Source: Anastatus disparis (Eukaryota; Arthropoda; Insecta; Hymenoptera; Eupelmidae). From it: 64,000 nt of DNA. The DNA lies in NCBI GenBank assembly GCA_017163975.1, contig JAFFSR010000366.1, positions 372,001 through 436,000 on the forward strand. Direction: 5' to 3'. The translations under genes were made by a program, and so were the position numbers. The notes under the pieces were generated by a model. The model had not been told where the DNA came from, ran no database searches, and was given only the letters and a program-made list of their open reading frames with translations. Below are positions 1 to 10,465 of this stretch, piece by piece (positions within the stretch are counted from its first letter, which is position 1; the number at the start of each line of letters is the position of its first letter).

Positions 1-158
1 TTTTTCAAGTAGCCCTATAAAAAGAAATCTGGAGTTTTCAGATCTGGTGATCTTGTACACCACTCAGTAATGTTACTACCAATGCCTATCCATCGTCTTC
101 GCTATCGTTGGTTCAAGAAGTGACGAACCATTAGTGAGTGATGACGTGGTGCACCATC
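1..158 (-). pseudogene. Mirror copy of the mariner-type transposase fragment, cut by window edge
   Basis: Reading the minus strand from 158 gives DGAPRHHSLMVRHFLNQ, then the RSPDL and TPDFFL motifs before the window edge. It differs from the copy at 5,433 by several substitutions, including a sense codon where that copy has a stop and different stops elsewhere. The two arms have therefore diverged since the inversion arose. Confidence 0.7.
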
Positions 159-214
159 AGTAGTATATAGTTAGGTATAATGAGTCATAACAATGACGTC
201 ATCATACCTACCAT

Positions 215-311
215 TCTTATCTATTGTTTACAAAACAATCTTATCTATTGTTTACAAAACAATCTTATCTATTGCTTACAAAACAATATTATCTATTGTT
301 TACAAAACAAA
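215..311. repeat. 24-bp tandem repeat, four copies (mirror copy at 5,277-5,375)
   Basis: Four consecutive units beginning TTATCTATTGTTTACAAAAC. The reverse-complement array lies at 5,277-5,375 with the same number of units, so the array existed before the inverted duplication or was kept matched by gene conversion. Confidence 0.9.
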
Positions 312-1057
312 CAATTAAGTTAATTATTTTATGGCTGATTCCATTCAGATTCATGCAGGCCGTCACTGATCAAATTTTTTTTTTCTTCTAAGTAATAAAA
401 ATACCTTCTATTATGTATATAAAGATAAAATTTACCTCGTAGAACGCTCAAAAATCTTTTTTTTTTACTACAGCAATTTTAGTTTTGGATGTAAAAACGA
501 AAATTCAAAAATTGAAAATGAACCTCTACTTTTAAATGACTATAGCTCCGTCAATTGTTAACGTTTTTGGTCGTTCTTTTAACGAAAGTGTGCGGAATTC
601 TGTCTAGTTTTAAATTCAATCTCGATTTTTGTAATACAATTTGATCTCACTGAGTTATTTACGAAAAACCGAAAAAAGGGATTTTTTTCAAACACGATTT
701 TCTCAAAAACTATATTTTTTTTTTTTGAAATTTTTATATGATTTTATAAATAAAAATACTAACTTTTAGGGTAAGTAAGAATATGCGATTTTGCCTTATT
801 TTTTTTTAACAGATTTTTAAACGTTTTTTTTATATTTTTGATTTTAAAACATTGATACCATGGCGCATCGTACTATTTTTCCAACTTTATGTGTTCTTAC
901 AACTATTTTTATGCTTTTATTTATTAATCTATCAAAAATATCAACAATAATCTTTGAAATAAACCCTGGATCGAATATTTTGATCAATTAGAACCAAAGT
1001 TATGACGATTTCAAGTTTAAAAAAAATGCTAATACTTTAAATAAATATATTTACTTT

Positions 1058-1170
1058 GAATTTTGAATTTTGAATTTTGAATTTTGAATTTTGAATTTGA
1101 ATTTGAATTTTGAATTTTGAATTTGAATTTTGAATTTTGAATTTGAATTTTGAATTTTGAATTTTGAAAA
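1058..1170. repeat. Short tandem repeat (GAATTTT)n
   Basis: Uninterrupted runs of GAATTTT and GAATTT units lie just inside the left terminal repeat of the transposon. No matching array exists at the right inner edge. Confidence 0.9.
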
Positions 1171-1455
1171 GGTGAATTTTTTAAATACTAAAATATATTA
1201 TTTGGTCATTGTCAATGAACAAATAATATGCGATACAATAAAGAAAGAACACTAATGAATTGAGAACTAATATGAATAAAAAAATCCGAATTTGAATAAA
1301 ACCTTTCAATTTACTTCTTGCCACTCATGTCTCGAAGTTTTGGCAGTGTAGATTTGGTTTTGTTCACTTTTCCAAAAGTGAATCTTTCGAATACTTAATT
1401 TCATTTCTTTTGCATTTCCTAACCATTCCATTTTTTTTGTCAGTCAAAAAACTTC

Positions 1456-3354
1456 TTACTCATCCTTGTGGATAACAAGAATGTTAATCAACGGAGTATA
1501 TTTTGATACGTGAGTGGCGAAATTTTCAGCGTTTCTAATAAAATCTGCACTCTTCTTGAACAGATTATGCGTGGTAGCATAATGTTTAACTAAACCACCA
1601 ATACCGTCACAAACGCCTTTACCATGACCTGTTGCAGAAAAAAGCCATTTTCTGTTTACTTTTGAGTTTTGAAGCTCATAGAATTGATATCTATTTTTAA
1701 AATGACTGGCAGCTCTATCGGAAATGGTTATGATTTCATCAAGATCTTGCGCAATATGTTTTTGTTTTAAGTTATCGATGATTAAATTTATAGCCATTAG
1801 GGCATGAGACGAATCATGTTTAATATCGTCAGAGACGGTGACATAACTGAATGTTTCATCATTTCCTAAATAGCATACTGACGTAAATATTGATATTTGG
1901 TTTTTACTCTAATGATAGCTTTGAATTTCATTTTGAAGCAGAACTGTCCAATTTTCTGCAAAATCGACATGAATAACTAATTGGAAGTCATTATTTTTCG
2001 CTAAAAGTTTAACCTCTTCAATTGCTATACGTTGAATTTCTTTGACCAATTTATGAGCTCTTACAGTGAGAGTGCGCTCTCTTAACTCTATTAAGAAATT
2101 TTCAATTGTGCTAGTTTTATTCAGTAAATTTGATTTTTCCCAAACACCATAAATTATTTCTTTATATAAATCTTCTTCTGTCAAAGAAATTACTCGTAAA
2201 TCAATAGAATCTCCAATGGGTCATTCTTTACATTCTCTTAGTATACATTTCATATCATCTTTTGAACAAAAAAGTGAAGAACATATTTTCAATTCCAAAT
2301 CTGCAATGTCTTGTTTATTCTCTTTTTTATAATTATTCAAAGCATCTAACATAAGTTTAAGATTCTCACAGTAAACGCAAAGACACGAATCGGTGGGTGG
2401 ATATGGTATAACCCACTTCGGTCTTAAAGCGTAGAATGTTGATTTACCAATTTTTGTTTTCATTTCAGGATTTTCGTCTTCAAATAATTGAAATATTTCT
2501 TTTATACTTCGCGTAAGAAAGCGTTTGACTTTTTTAGTTTTTATACCATTTTCTTTGATAGATACTGTGTCGCTTTTATTTGCACTTTGACGAGAACAAT
2601 TAAAATCATCGTTCAGATAATAATCTTTTACTTTCATTACAATTTCACTATCCAATGAATGGCCACAATAGTTCTCAGACTGCTTGTAAATTTTGTTATC
2701 ATTTACCAATGATCGTGCTTGATCAATCATATAAATAGTTACATTTGGTAAATCTGATAATAAATAATCTTTGGAAATATCACTTGGTATAATACTCAAC
2801 AATCGCACTTTCACAAGAAAATATGAACAATTATCTAATGCAATTTTAATATTCTCAAGCCATTTATCATTTGTTTTACATTCATTATTTTCATTCAATG
2901 CGGGCAAATCCGTTATATCGTAGACTTTCATCATTTTACTTGCTATTTGTGAATCTAATGCATCGTTTATTTTTCTTTTTCGGAGAGCATAAGATTCTCG
3001 CATCTTGATATTGATACTTTGAGGCATTTTAATTGGTGAAATGTTTAATTTCAAATTACTTGAAGTCTCGTTGAGCTGTTCTACCACAGCCTCACTATGA
3101 ATAAAATCTTCCGAAGATTGTTGACTGCTTGAAGTCAATGAAATAGGCGCACTTTTCACTTCATCTAATAATATTTTGTAACACAAAGGGCATACTTTAT
3201 CTTCTCTAGAGAAAGAAGTGTTTGGATACAAGCGCTTCAAAGACTCCGTTAGATCACCTAATTCTCTAAGCGGACTTTTATAGCAATCATAAACAACTTT
3301 TTTGTGCCTTTCTTTTAAATCCTTGCACTTCATTTTAACAATCAATGATGCCAT
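1456..3354 (-). pseudogene. Transposase of the long-TIR DNA transposon, two in-frame stops
   Basis: One reading frame of about 632 codons runs from an ATG at 3,354 to a TAA at 1,456. It is broken only by a TGA at 2,221-2,223 and a TAG at 1,909-1,911. The N-terminal half has cysteine pairs (CPLC near residue 47; CLCVYC near residue 325). The C-terminal half carries HVDFAEN, ISDRAASHFKN and HGKGVCDGIGG in that order. This is the layout I associate with a large arthropod family of uncharacterised transposon proteins with a DDE-like core; the acidic residues in these three motifs are my candidates for catalytic positions. That assignment is from memory of the family pattern, not a search. No introns are needed. 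The element is dead in cis, but only two point mutations are visible, so it is not very old. Confidence 0.7.
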
Positions 3355-3444
3355 TATGGTTATTCTGTTCAAAAATAATTTTTTTTAAACCACTTTATTT
3401 TTTATCTTCCTTTTCTTATATTTTTAAACGCGTCAAGTCGTTAA

Positions 3445-3873
3445 GAGGCGGTCGGAACCAAATCGGTGACTTAGTTCGGTGCTTGTAATAAATGCTTATA
3501 ATAATTTATTCATTTATTAATATGGTAAAAATATAGTCATTTCCTCTAGTCATGTATATAAAGAATAATTTAAAATAGTTAAAGCCACAAAAATATACAA
3601 AATATTGTTATAAAGCGAAAAATTCCACCTAACAATCGACACGACAGTTTTTTGCAAGCGGTATATGTCAAGTCAGTTTGATATTTGTAATAAATGCTTA
3701 TAATAATTTATTTACTTATTCATATGGTAAAAATATAGTCATTTCCTCTAGTCATGTATATAAAGAATAATTTAAAATAGTTTAAGCCATGAAAATATAC
3801 AAAATATTATCGTAAAGCGAAAAATGCTGACTTAATATATACCACAAGTCACCGATTTGGTTCCGACCGCCTC
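3445..3873 (+). mobile_element. TTAA-flanked palindromic MITE, family T1, copy a (429 bp)
   Basis: Flanked by TTAA at 3,441-3,444 and 3,874-3,877. Tips are GAGGCGGTCGGAACC and its complement; nearly the whole element is palindromic. TTAA duplication is the hallmark of piggyBac-type transposition. It sits just upstream of the transposase ATG. Copies of exactly the same length occur at 34,114 and 53,678. Confidence 0.92.
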
Positions 3874-4153
3874 TTAATGAGAATGCAAAGAACGAATCAT
3901 CGCCACCTAGTAGTGACATGCGTCAACTCTCTACAAAATAAATTCAAATTCTAGGCACGAAATTCAAACTGATAAAAAAATTATATTCTTCAACAAAGAA
4001 ATTTTTTATTATAATAATGTACCATAAAAAGAGGATAAATGGTTATGTATTCTTTCATCAAAATAATTTTTTTTTTTAAATTAAAAAATTTATATCTTCT
4101 GATTTTAATCTTTAACGGAAATTGCGTTTCCTCAATGTAAATATCGTATTTAT

Positions 4154-4507
4154 TTAAAAATTAATCAGATGAAGCTAATGGCCCTTCTGCTCAGAATAGA
4201 AAATAAATCAACACAATTTTATTCTCTTTCTTCTCAACGTTTCGGGCATTTATTTGAAAAAAAATGTCCCTCTTCAGGAGCAACTAACAAAACAAACAAC
4301 AAAATTTTTTTCTTTTTTACAAAGCTTACAACAAACAAAAAACACAAGTAAATATTAAAATTTTAACAATAGAAACTTTATTACATATTTTTATAGACAT
4401 ATTTTTTCAAATAAATGTCCGGAACGTTGAGAAGAAAGAATAAAATTGTGTTGATTTATTTTCTATTCTGGACAGAAGGGCCATTAGCTTCATCTGATTA
4501 ATTTTTA
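4154..4507. mobile_element. Small palindromic MITE
   Basis: Arms of about 105 bp (4,154-4,260 and 4,400-4,507) are near-perfect reverse complements, with tips reading ATTAATCAGATGAAGC. The middle is AT-rich. No other copy is seen in this window, and the target duplication is ambiguous because the flanking A/T runs are also complementary. Confidence 0.75.
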
Positions 4508-4544
4508 ATCCTGATTGGTCTGCCATTCGCTTCCACGCACTCAT

Positions 4545-5590
4545 GTATTTATTTAAAGTTTCAGCATTTTTTTTAAACTTGAAATCGTCATAACTTTGGT
4601 TCTAATTGATCAAAATATCCGATCCGGGGTTTATTTCAAAGATTATTGTTGATATTTTTGATAGATTAATAAATAAAAGCATAAAAATAGTTGTAAGAAC
4701 ACGTAAAGTTGGAAAAATAGTACGATGCGCCATGGTATCAGTGTTTTAAAATCGAAAACATAAAAAAAACGTTTAAAAATCTGTTAAAAAAAAATAAGGC
4801 AAAATCGCATATTCTCACTTACCCTAAAAGTTAGTATTTTTTATGTATAAAATCATATAAAAATTTCTAAAAAAAAATATTGTTTTTGAGAAAATCGTGT
4901 TTGAAAAAAATCGCTTTTTTCGGTTTTTCGTAAATAACTCAGTGAGATCAAATTGTATTACAAAAATCGAGATTGCATTTAAAACTAGACAGTATTCCGC
5001 ACACTTTCGTTAAAAGAACGACCAAAAACGTTAAAAATTGACGGAGATATAGTCATTTAAAAGTAGAGGTTCATTTTCAATTTTTGAATTTTCGTTTTTA
5101 CATCCAAAACTAAAATTGCTGTAGTAAAAAAAAAAATTTTTGAGCGTTCTACGAGGTAAATTTTATCTTTATATACATAATAGAAGATATTTTTATTACT
5201 TAGAAGAAAAAAAAAATTCGATCAGTGACGGCCTGCATGAATCTGAATGGAATCAGCCATGAAATAATCAACTTAATTGTTTGTTTTGTAAGCAATAGAT
5301 AAGATTGTTTTGTAAACAATAGATAAGATTGTTTTGTAAACAATGGATAAGATTGTTTTGTAAACAATAGATAAGAATGGTAGGTATGATGACGTCATTG
5401 TTATGACTCACTATACCTACCTATATACTACTGATGGTGCACCATGTCATCACTGACTAATGGTTCGTCACTTCTTGAACCAACGATACCGAAGACGATG
5501 GATAGGCATTGGTAGTAACATTACTGAGTGGTGTACAAGATCACCAGATCTGACAACTCCAGATTTCTTTTTATGGGGCTACTTGAAAAA
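4545..5590. repeat. Right arm of >1 kb inverted repeat
   Basis: Partner of 1-1,048. The match runs from the inner edge, near the block that reads GTCATAACTTTGG, out through the transposon tip GGAATCAG at 5,256, the 24-bp repeats and the mariner-like coding fragment. It stops matching only where the left partner leaves the window. Confidence 0.9.
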
Positions 5591-5747
5591 TGTTGTTTAG
5601 GCACAACAACCAACAACACGGCAAGATATGATGCAACGCATCACACAAGCTTGTAGAGTTATTCCGCGTCACGTTTTGTTGTCCACAGTTCAAAATTTTG
5701 AACGTAGAATTCAACATTGCATAAATTTAAACGGGGCTATTTTTTAA
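5433..5747 (+). pseudogene. C-terminal end of an IS630/Tc1-mariner-type transposase
   Basis: A 105-codon frame begins DGAPCHH and contains RSPDLTTPDFFLWGYLK, followed by a conserved tail and a TAA at 5,745-5,747. The DGAP and TPDFFLWG motifs are typical of the last third of DDE_3 transposases of the IS630/mariner group. Two in-frame stops (TGA after CHH, TAG after LKNVV) break it. A second, partial copy lies on the minus strand at 1-158 as the mirror image within the long inverted repeat. The upstream catalytic region is not adjacent. The fragment is old and inactive. Confidence 0.75.
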
Positions 5748-5779
5748 CATCTTATCAGATAAATGTTTGCATTCCCACT

Positions 5780-5930
5780 TTGCCTTAATTGGCTGGGTAA
5801 TCAATACCTTGCCTTCATTGGCTGGGTAGCCATCGTCTTACCTTGATCGGCTGGGCGTTCCCACCTTGCCTTAGTTGGCTGGGTAATCAATACCTTGCCT
5901 CCCTTTTTGCCTAGATTGGTTAGATTGATT
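5780..5930. repeat. Degenerate ~30-bp tandem repeat
   Basis: Four to five units share CCTTGCCTTAATTGGCTGGG or close variants, with TAATCAATA spacers. No ORF or larger element contains the array. Confidence 0.75.
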
Positions 5931-6002
5931 CACGTACCTAATTGTGGTATGAACACACGTAATGAACAAATGTTCAGATAAACGGACTTTTATTTATTTG
6001 GG

Positions 6003-6182
6003 TTATTGGGTTTTGGTTATTTGGGTTATCTCATCACCAGAATCCTCTTGTACTATACTCTCAATGGACGATGAATATGGCAAAGGTGTATTATCGCGTC
6101 GCACGAGTTCTATTTCGTGCATGTTTAAATCGTAGTCGGAGTCCGAATCTCCGTCAACGTTTATGATCTCTTCATCTGACAT
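6003..6182 (-). CDS. Small acidic ORF, 59 codons, function unknown
   Basis: The frame opens with ATG at 6,182 as MSDEEIINVDGDSDSDYD and ends with TAA at 6,003. The peptide is rich in Asp, Glu and Ser, ending SIVQEDSGDEI. I do not recognise it. Acidic N-termini like this occur on several insect DNA-transposon transposases, and everything around it is decayed repeat. My leading guess is therefore an orphan first exon or N-terminus of a transposase; chance is also possible. There is no downstream coding continuation in this frame. Confidence 0.3.
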   Translation of the reverse strand: MSDEEIINVDGDSDSDYDLNMHEIELVRRDNTPLPYSSSIESIVQEDSGDEITQITKTQ

Positions 6183-7261
6183 GATTTCTAATCAGAGTCA
6201 AAAGCAGAACTGACCCTTTGACGAAAAATTTTTAGACTTAAGCTTAATATTAACATTGGATGTTGACAAAAATAAAACAATATGTTCAACACCGGATAAA
6301 GTAAGAAGATCTATTTTATGACCGAAGCTGTAAACATTTTTTCTACACGTATTAAATCTCTTCAAACATAGAAAGAAAATGTTTTGGATTTATGAGACGT
6401 GAAAAAACACCGCAACAAACTTAAACTGTTTACATTTGTCGAAAAATAAGATAGCTGCAGTAACACATATGCTAAGGAAAAATAAAAGTGACCGTTATAC
6501 TAAGACAAAAGTAAAATGATACCCTTTTTCCGTCGTACCTCAAAGCAGCGTTCAAAAATAAAAGGCTTATTTTTTAAAGAAAGCATATACAACATTAAGA
6601 TTAAGAAGATGCTGGTTAAATAATTTGCGTACTATCAATTTGTAAATTTCCTGTAGAGAAGACGAAACTGATCTCCGTATAAAAACTCAAGTTTAATATT
6701 TCGCAGTTATAATTTCAAAAAGAAACTACCGAAATTATTCTAAGAAATTATTTTGTTATATAAAATGAGCGTAAAATTAATTACATTTATCAAAATATAA
6801 ATTTCCGGTTTGAAATCATATTTGTTATAGTTTGATATCATATTCATTTTTATAAAACTAATTGTGACATATTATTCTTAGAATTTTTTCTGTACGTAAG
6901 CATAAGAGTTCTCAACGATCATCTAGTAAATATCCTGTTCATGAAAAACAAACGCAACATCATACTAATATCAAATGACATTAATACCGTGCGTAAGATA
7001 AAAATATCCTTTTACATTTTGCAAACTGTTTAAAAACATTTTTCAGTGCTATTTCTTACATTTCATTTTAGTGGAATAATGTAAAACCATATCATTTAAA
7101 ACAAAGCGTATTATTCTAAGAAATAATTTATCTTTAACATGAAATAATTTTAATTATCTATATATAAATTTCCTGTTGAAATTCGCTTAGGACCTTTATA
7201 ATATCATGTAACATTGATCCCTACATGATGAAAAAATAATCATTAATTTGAAATTTTTTTC
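6183..7261. other. AT-rich DNA without recognisable gene
   Basis: I see no frame with coding character, no strong inverted repeat and no match to other families in this window. Confidence 0.6.
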
Positions 7262-7783
7262 TCCCACTCTGTTTTATTAAAAGGTATAAAAGGCAGCCCT
7301 CTAATAAATTTTGTATCAGTCACAATGGGATCAATCATGATATCTCCAGCTGATACAGCGTTGCACCGTATAATATATAAAATTGTGGGTCATTTACGAC
7401 CATCTAAACCATTTATAAATGCATTGTGTAATTTGATATAGCGGCGTGGTGTTAATAGAATGGTTTTCATTCAGTTAAAACGTGAATAATAATAAATTTG
7501 ACCCCTACATGACCTTGGAATGGTCAACCGCACCCTAGACATAATACTTTATCTGAACGTAGAATTTCTTGCTCTTTCCGAATCCGGGATCAAAAATGGG
7601 GTTCCAATTCAAAAAATCACTTTGACCTTCAAATGACCTTGAAAATAAATCTCAAGGTCAAAACTGATTTCATAGAAAGATAGTCCCCATTGTTTTGAAT
7701 AACTTTCGTCTTAACAATTTTTTTATACAACGCCAACTGTCGAAAATACCTCGGTGGTTTCTTTAAAATGGGACACTCTGTAT
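7262..7783 (-). mobile_element. Decayed end of a mariner/IS630-like element
   Basis: Reading from 7,783 on the minus strand, the tip TACAGAGTGTCCCATTTTAA resembles the common terminus of insect IS630/mariner-group elements. It is followed by the AAGGTCATTTGAAGGTCAAA stretch often found near such ends. Further in (about 7,450-7,262) a minus-strand frame with one stop gives AFINGLDGRK and VTDTKFIRGLPFIPF, which I cannot assign. The other end of the element was not found. Confidence 0.35.
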
Positions 7784-8640
7784 AATTAAAATATAAAAAT
7801 ATAAACAGTTTTACACACTTTTAAAAAATTTTCCCCCTCCCCTCGTCTCGCCATACCTGCCTATATACTCATGAAAGGTTTTTGCAAGCTTACTTGTAAT
7901 GTTTCATAAAGCTTTGCAGGAACCTGGTTAAAACTTTTCATTTAAGATTTCAGAAACTTGTAAAAATTGACAATAAACGAAGTTCAGCAGAATAATTTTT
8001 TCTATATGCAAAATTAATTTTTTTTTCATATAATTAACTGACACTTTTAACGAGTTGATGCGCAACAGGATATTTTTTTCTTTCTTTTCAATTGAAAGAA
8101 TTTATTTTTATACAAGAACTAATCATTTCAGCCAAGAATGAGACGAAAGCCAGATCTTTTATCACCAAAAGCAATGTTTTTTTTTTAAAATAAATTAATT
8201 ATATCCTTTTATGTTCAAGAAAACCTTAAAAAACTTTAAATATAGACTTTAAGGTGAACAGTTCGGTTTTCTAAAATTTTCTTGAACACAAAGTAATAAA
8301 ATTAGATTTTCCATAGTAAAGAAAATATCCGTTTTTACGATAAGAGATACGTTCTTCTAAGTATTCGCTGCAATAATTAATTATAGTAATTTTTTTTTTG
8401 AGTAAAATGATAGAGATGTATATAACCAGATCATAATTAATCAGCTTATATTATCAATAATTCAATTTTTCTACAAAGCAAGAATAAATTTAAAACTTTA
8501 AAACAGAAATAAATTTTATTGGATTTTGTTGTTGGAATATAATTTGTTAATTACTTTGACGAACTATTTCTAAATAAATGAAATTTTCGTGGATGAAAAA
8601 ATTATTTTTTTCGGAAAATAATTGTGCCATAAGAATTTAA
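7784..8640. other. AT-rich DNA, no gene; one short diverged tandem-repeat fragment
   Basis: The stretch around 7,865-7,950 has TTTCATTTAAG and GCTTTGCAGGAACCTGG words also seen in the decayed array at 30.8-31.6 kb. Nothing else is recognised. Confidence 0.5.
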
Positions 8641-8666
8641 TTATTAATCTATTAATTTATTAGTCT

Positions 8667-8965
8667 AATTGTTTATCAGTTATTTAGTACTATGATATAT
8701 ATGTTTATAGTTTCTACTCGTCATATAATTAATAATAAATTAGTAAATCTAATTACTTATTTGACGTTAAAATGAAGTTTGCTTCTGACTTCTAGTTAAA
8801 TGTTTCATATCTCATAAAATTAATGAGAATTTTACTAGAAGAAATTTAAAGAATATTATATTACAGCAAGCTTAAATTGTTTGAAATTTCTTTTACATAT
8901 ATACATACTTCTAATACGGTTTATATTGCACTTAGCATTAATAAATCAAATTTGCTTTCAGGATT
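8667..8965. repeat. Dispersed repeat, copy also at ~30,470-30,790
   Basis: Runs in the same orientation as 30,470-30,790, with shared blocks such as TTTATAGTTTCTAC and CTCATATCTCATAAAATT. It is diverged, with several short indels. No coding potential. Confidence 0.7.
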
Positions 8966-9204
8966 TATTTATTATAAAATTTATGATAGCAATACTTACA
9001 TTTTATTATAATTTATATAGCAATTGAATTTTCGATTTTATCTAAATGGACATCGAATTTTACTGCTGTTCGGAATTAATTTATAACGATGCAAGTTACG
9101 TGTTTTTATATTTCAACAAAAACGTCCATAATACATCTAATATTTACGTAATGTTTTCTAAAAAAATTCTGATAATTTATGGAAAAAATTGCAATATTAT
9201 TTTA

Positions 9205-9843
9205 CAAAAGGTATCTTTTAAAAAAAAAGTATTTCCTACGATCAATACTAACGGAGATGAAATTTTTTTTTTATTTATATCTCCATTATTTAAACATTAA
9301 GAGGAGGCCGAACTATCTGTCTCTGTCTAATAGTGTTTTTCATCTTTTATATGAACACCACCAGTTTTGATAAGAAAAAAATAGTAGCCCCCGCTAAATA
9401 TTAATATAATAAGTAAATTTTATAATCATAACGAAATAATTTTATCGCGTGATTTTTGAGTATGATTTGACCTACGAACTGCCGTAAATACAATCTGTCT
9501 TCTTTTATAAAATTTTGGTAAGTCAAATCATACTAAAAAATTACGCGATAAAATTATATCGTTATGATTATAAAATTTACTCATTATATTAATATCTAGC
9601 GGGAGCTGCTATTTTTTTCCTGTTAAAACCGATGGTTTTTATATAAAAGATGGAAAACACTATTAGACAAAGACAGAGAGTTCGGCCTGCCCTTAGGAGT
9701 TAAAATTTTCAGAAAATTTTAATGAAGACTTATATTTTTAAATGCAATAAATAGTTATACAATTTATGCAATGAATATGATTTTCTAGATCTTTAAAGTG
9801 AAAGGTACATCTGCAAGATGGTCTTGGTGAGAGTGGCTTCAGC
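9205..9843. repeat. Left half of a dispersed repeat split by a hAT-like insertion
   Basis: Matches, in reverse, 29,740-29,530. The match resumes at 21,805 on the far side of the hAT-like element. The TTAA MITE at 9,301-9,692 is an additional insertion, absent from the 29-kb copy. Confidence 0.8.
9301..9692 (+). mobile_element. TTAA palindromic MITE, family T3 (392 bp)
   Basis: TTAA precedes it at 9,297-9,300; the right duplication has decayed to TTAG (9,693-9,696). Tips are GAGGAGGCCGAACT and GGGCAGGCCGAACT. The arms pair over most of the length, with a small loop near 9,490. Confidence 0.85.
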
Positions 9844-10070
9844 CAGGCCTAGACTAACAAAGGGGCTAGAGGGGGCTGAAGTCCTGGGCCCCACTGATTC
9901 AGGGATCCCGCTGAAACGATTTTGATATTTAAAAAAAAAATAATCTTTTTATTCTTTGCAAAATAAAAAATTTAATTATGATAGATATTTAATCTTAATC
10001 AAAGTATTGTTTTCTTATTATTTTTATTATTTTCTATAAACATTATTTAAATTAATTCTAAGCTGAATCA

Positions 10071-10072
<2 letters not shown>

Positions 10073-10135
<63 letters not shown>

Positions 10136-10195
10136 GTTATCGTTATCCTTATCATTATCATTATCATTATCATTATCATTATCATTATCATTATC
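10073..10195. repeat. Microsatellite (TTA)n/(TTATCA)n
   Basis: About 14 ATT-type units pass into a TTATCA hexamer array that abuts the 5' end of the first gag-only retrotransposon. It is target DNA rather than part of the element, since the same motif borders all three retrotransposons. Confidence 0.95.
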
Positions 10196-10465
10196 GGGAG
10201 TCGGCTTGAGGAGGCCCCTTGAGCAAGTGTTGTCTTCCAGGTTCCGGGCATTGCCCAACCGCTCCTGGGCGTCATCGTCGCATCAATGCTCTTTGTAGCA
10301 ATGCTATAACGCTGACGGCAAATAGGAAGTAATGACCCGAGGAGAAATAACCTCGCAAAAAAACCAGGGACTATCTGACCCGGATGGTAGTAACCCTGAA
10401 AGGGTTCCGCTTTGGGTTACAAGATAGGGGTGGTTCCCTGACTAAATTAACCATATTAATGGAAG

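Larger units (their letters stand above)
1..1048. repeat. Left arm of >1 kb inverted repeat (pairs with 4,545-5,590)
   Basis: This arm is the reverse complement, with scattered mismatches, of 4,545-5,590, and it reaches the window edge, so the palindrome may extend further left. It has two parts. Positions 335-1,048 are the terminal repeat of the DNA transposon, since the same tip recurs at 26,830 and 28,240. Positions 1-334 are not part of that element elsewhere; they include a 24-bp tandem repeat and the end of a mariner-like transposase on the minus strand. Confidence 0.9.
335..5256 (-). mobile_element. DNA transposon with ~0.7 kb terminal inverted repeats
   Basis: Tips are CTGATTCCATTCAG at 335 and its reverse complement ending at 5,256. 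The inside holds a minus-strand transposase pseudogene (1,456-3,354), a low-complexity GAATTTT tract (1,058-1,170), a TTAA MITE (3,445-3,873) and a small palindrome (4,154-4,507). A shorter relative with the same tips and subterminal sequence but no coding region lies at 26,830-28,240, which supports the boundaries. No target duplication can be read because the flanks are themselves inverted copies. Superfamily is not certain. Confidence 0.75.

Noticed and set aside
7262..7450. Fragment resembling a viral or transposon structural protein (FIRGLPFIPF words)
   Set aside because: Too short and broken to assign; only the mariner-like end next to it is reported.
10027..10275. Open frames rich in Ile/Met or Asn/Asp on the minus strand
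   Set aside because: They are translations of the TTA/TTATCA microsatellite, with no domain and no non-repeat extension.
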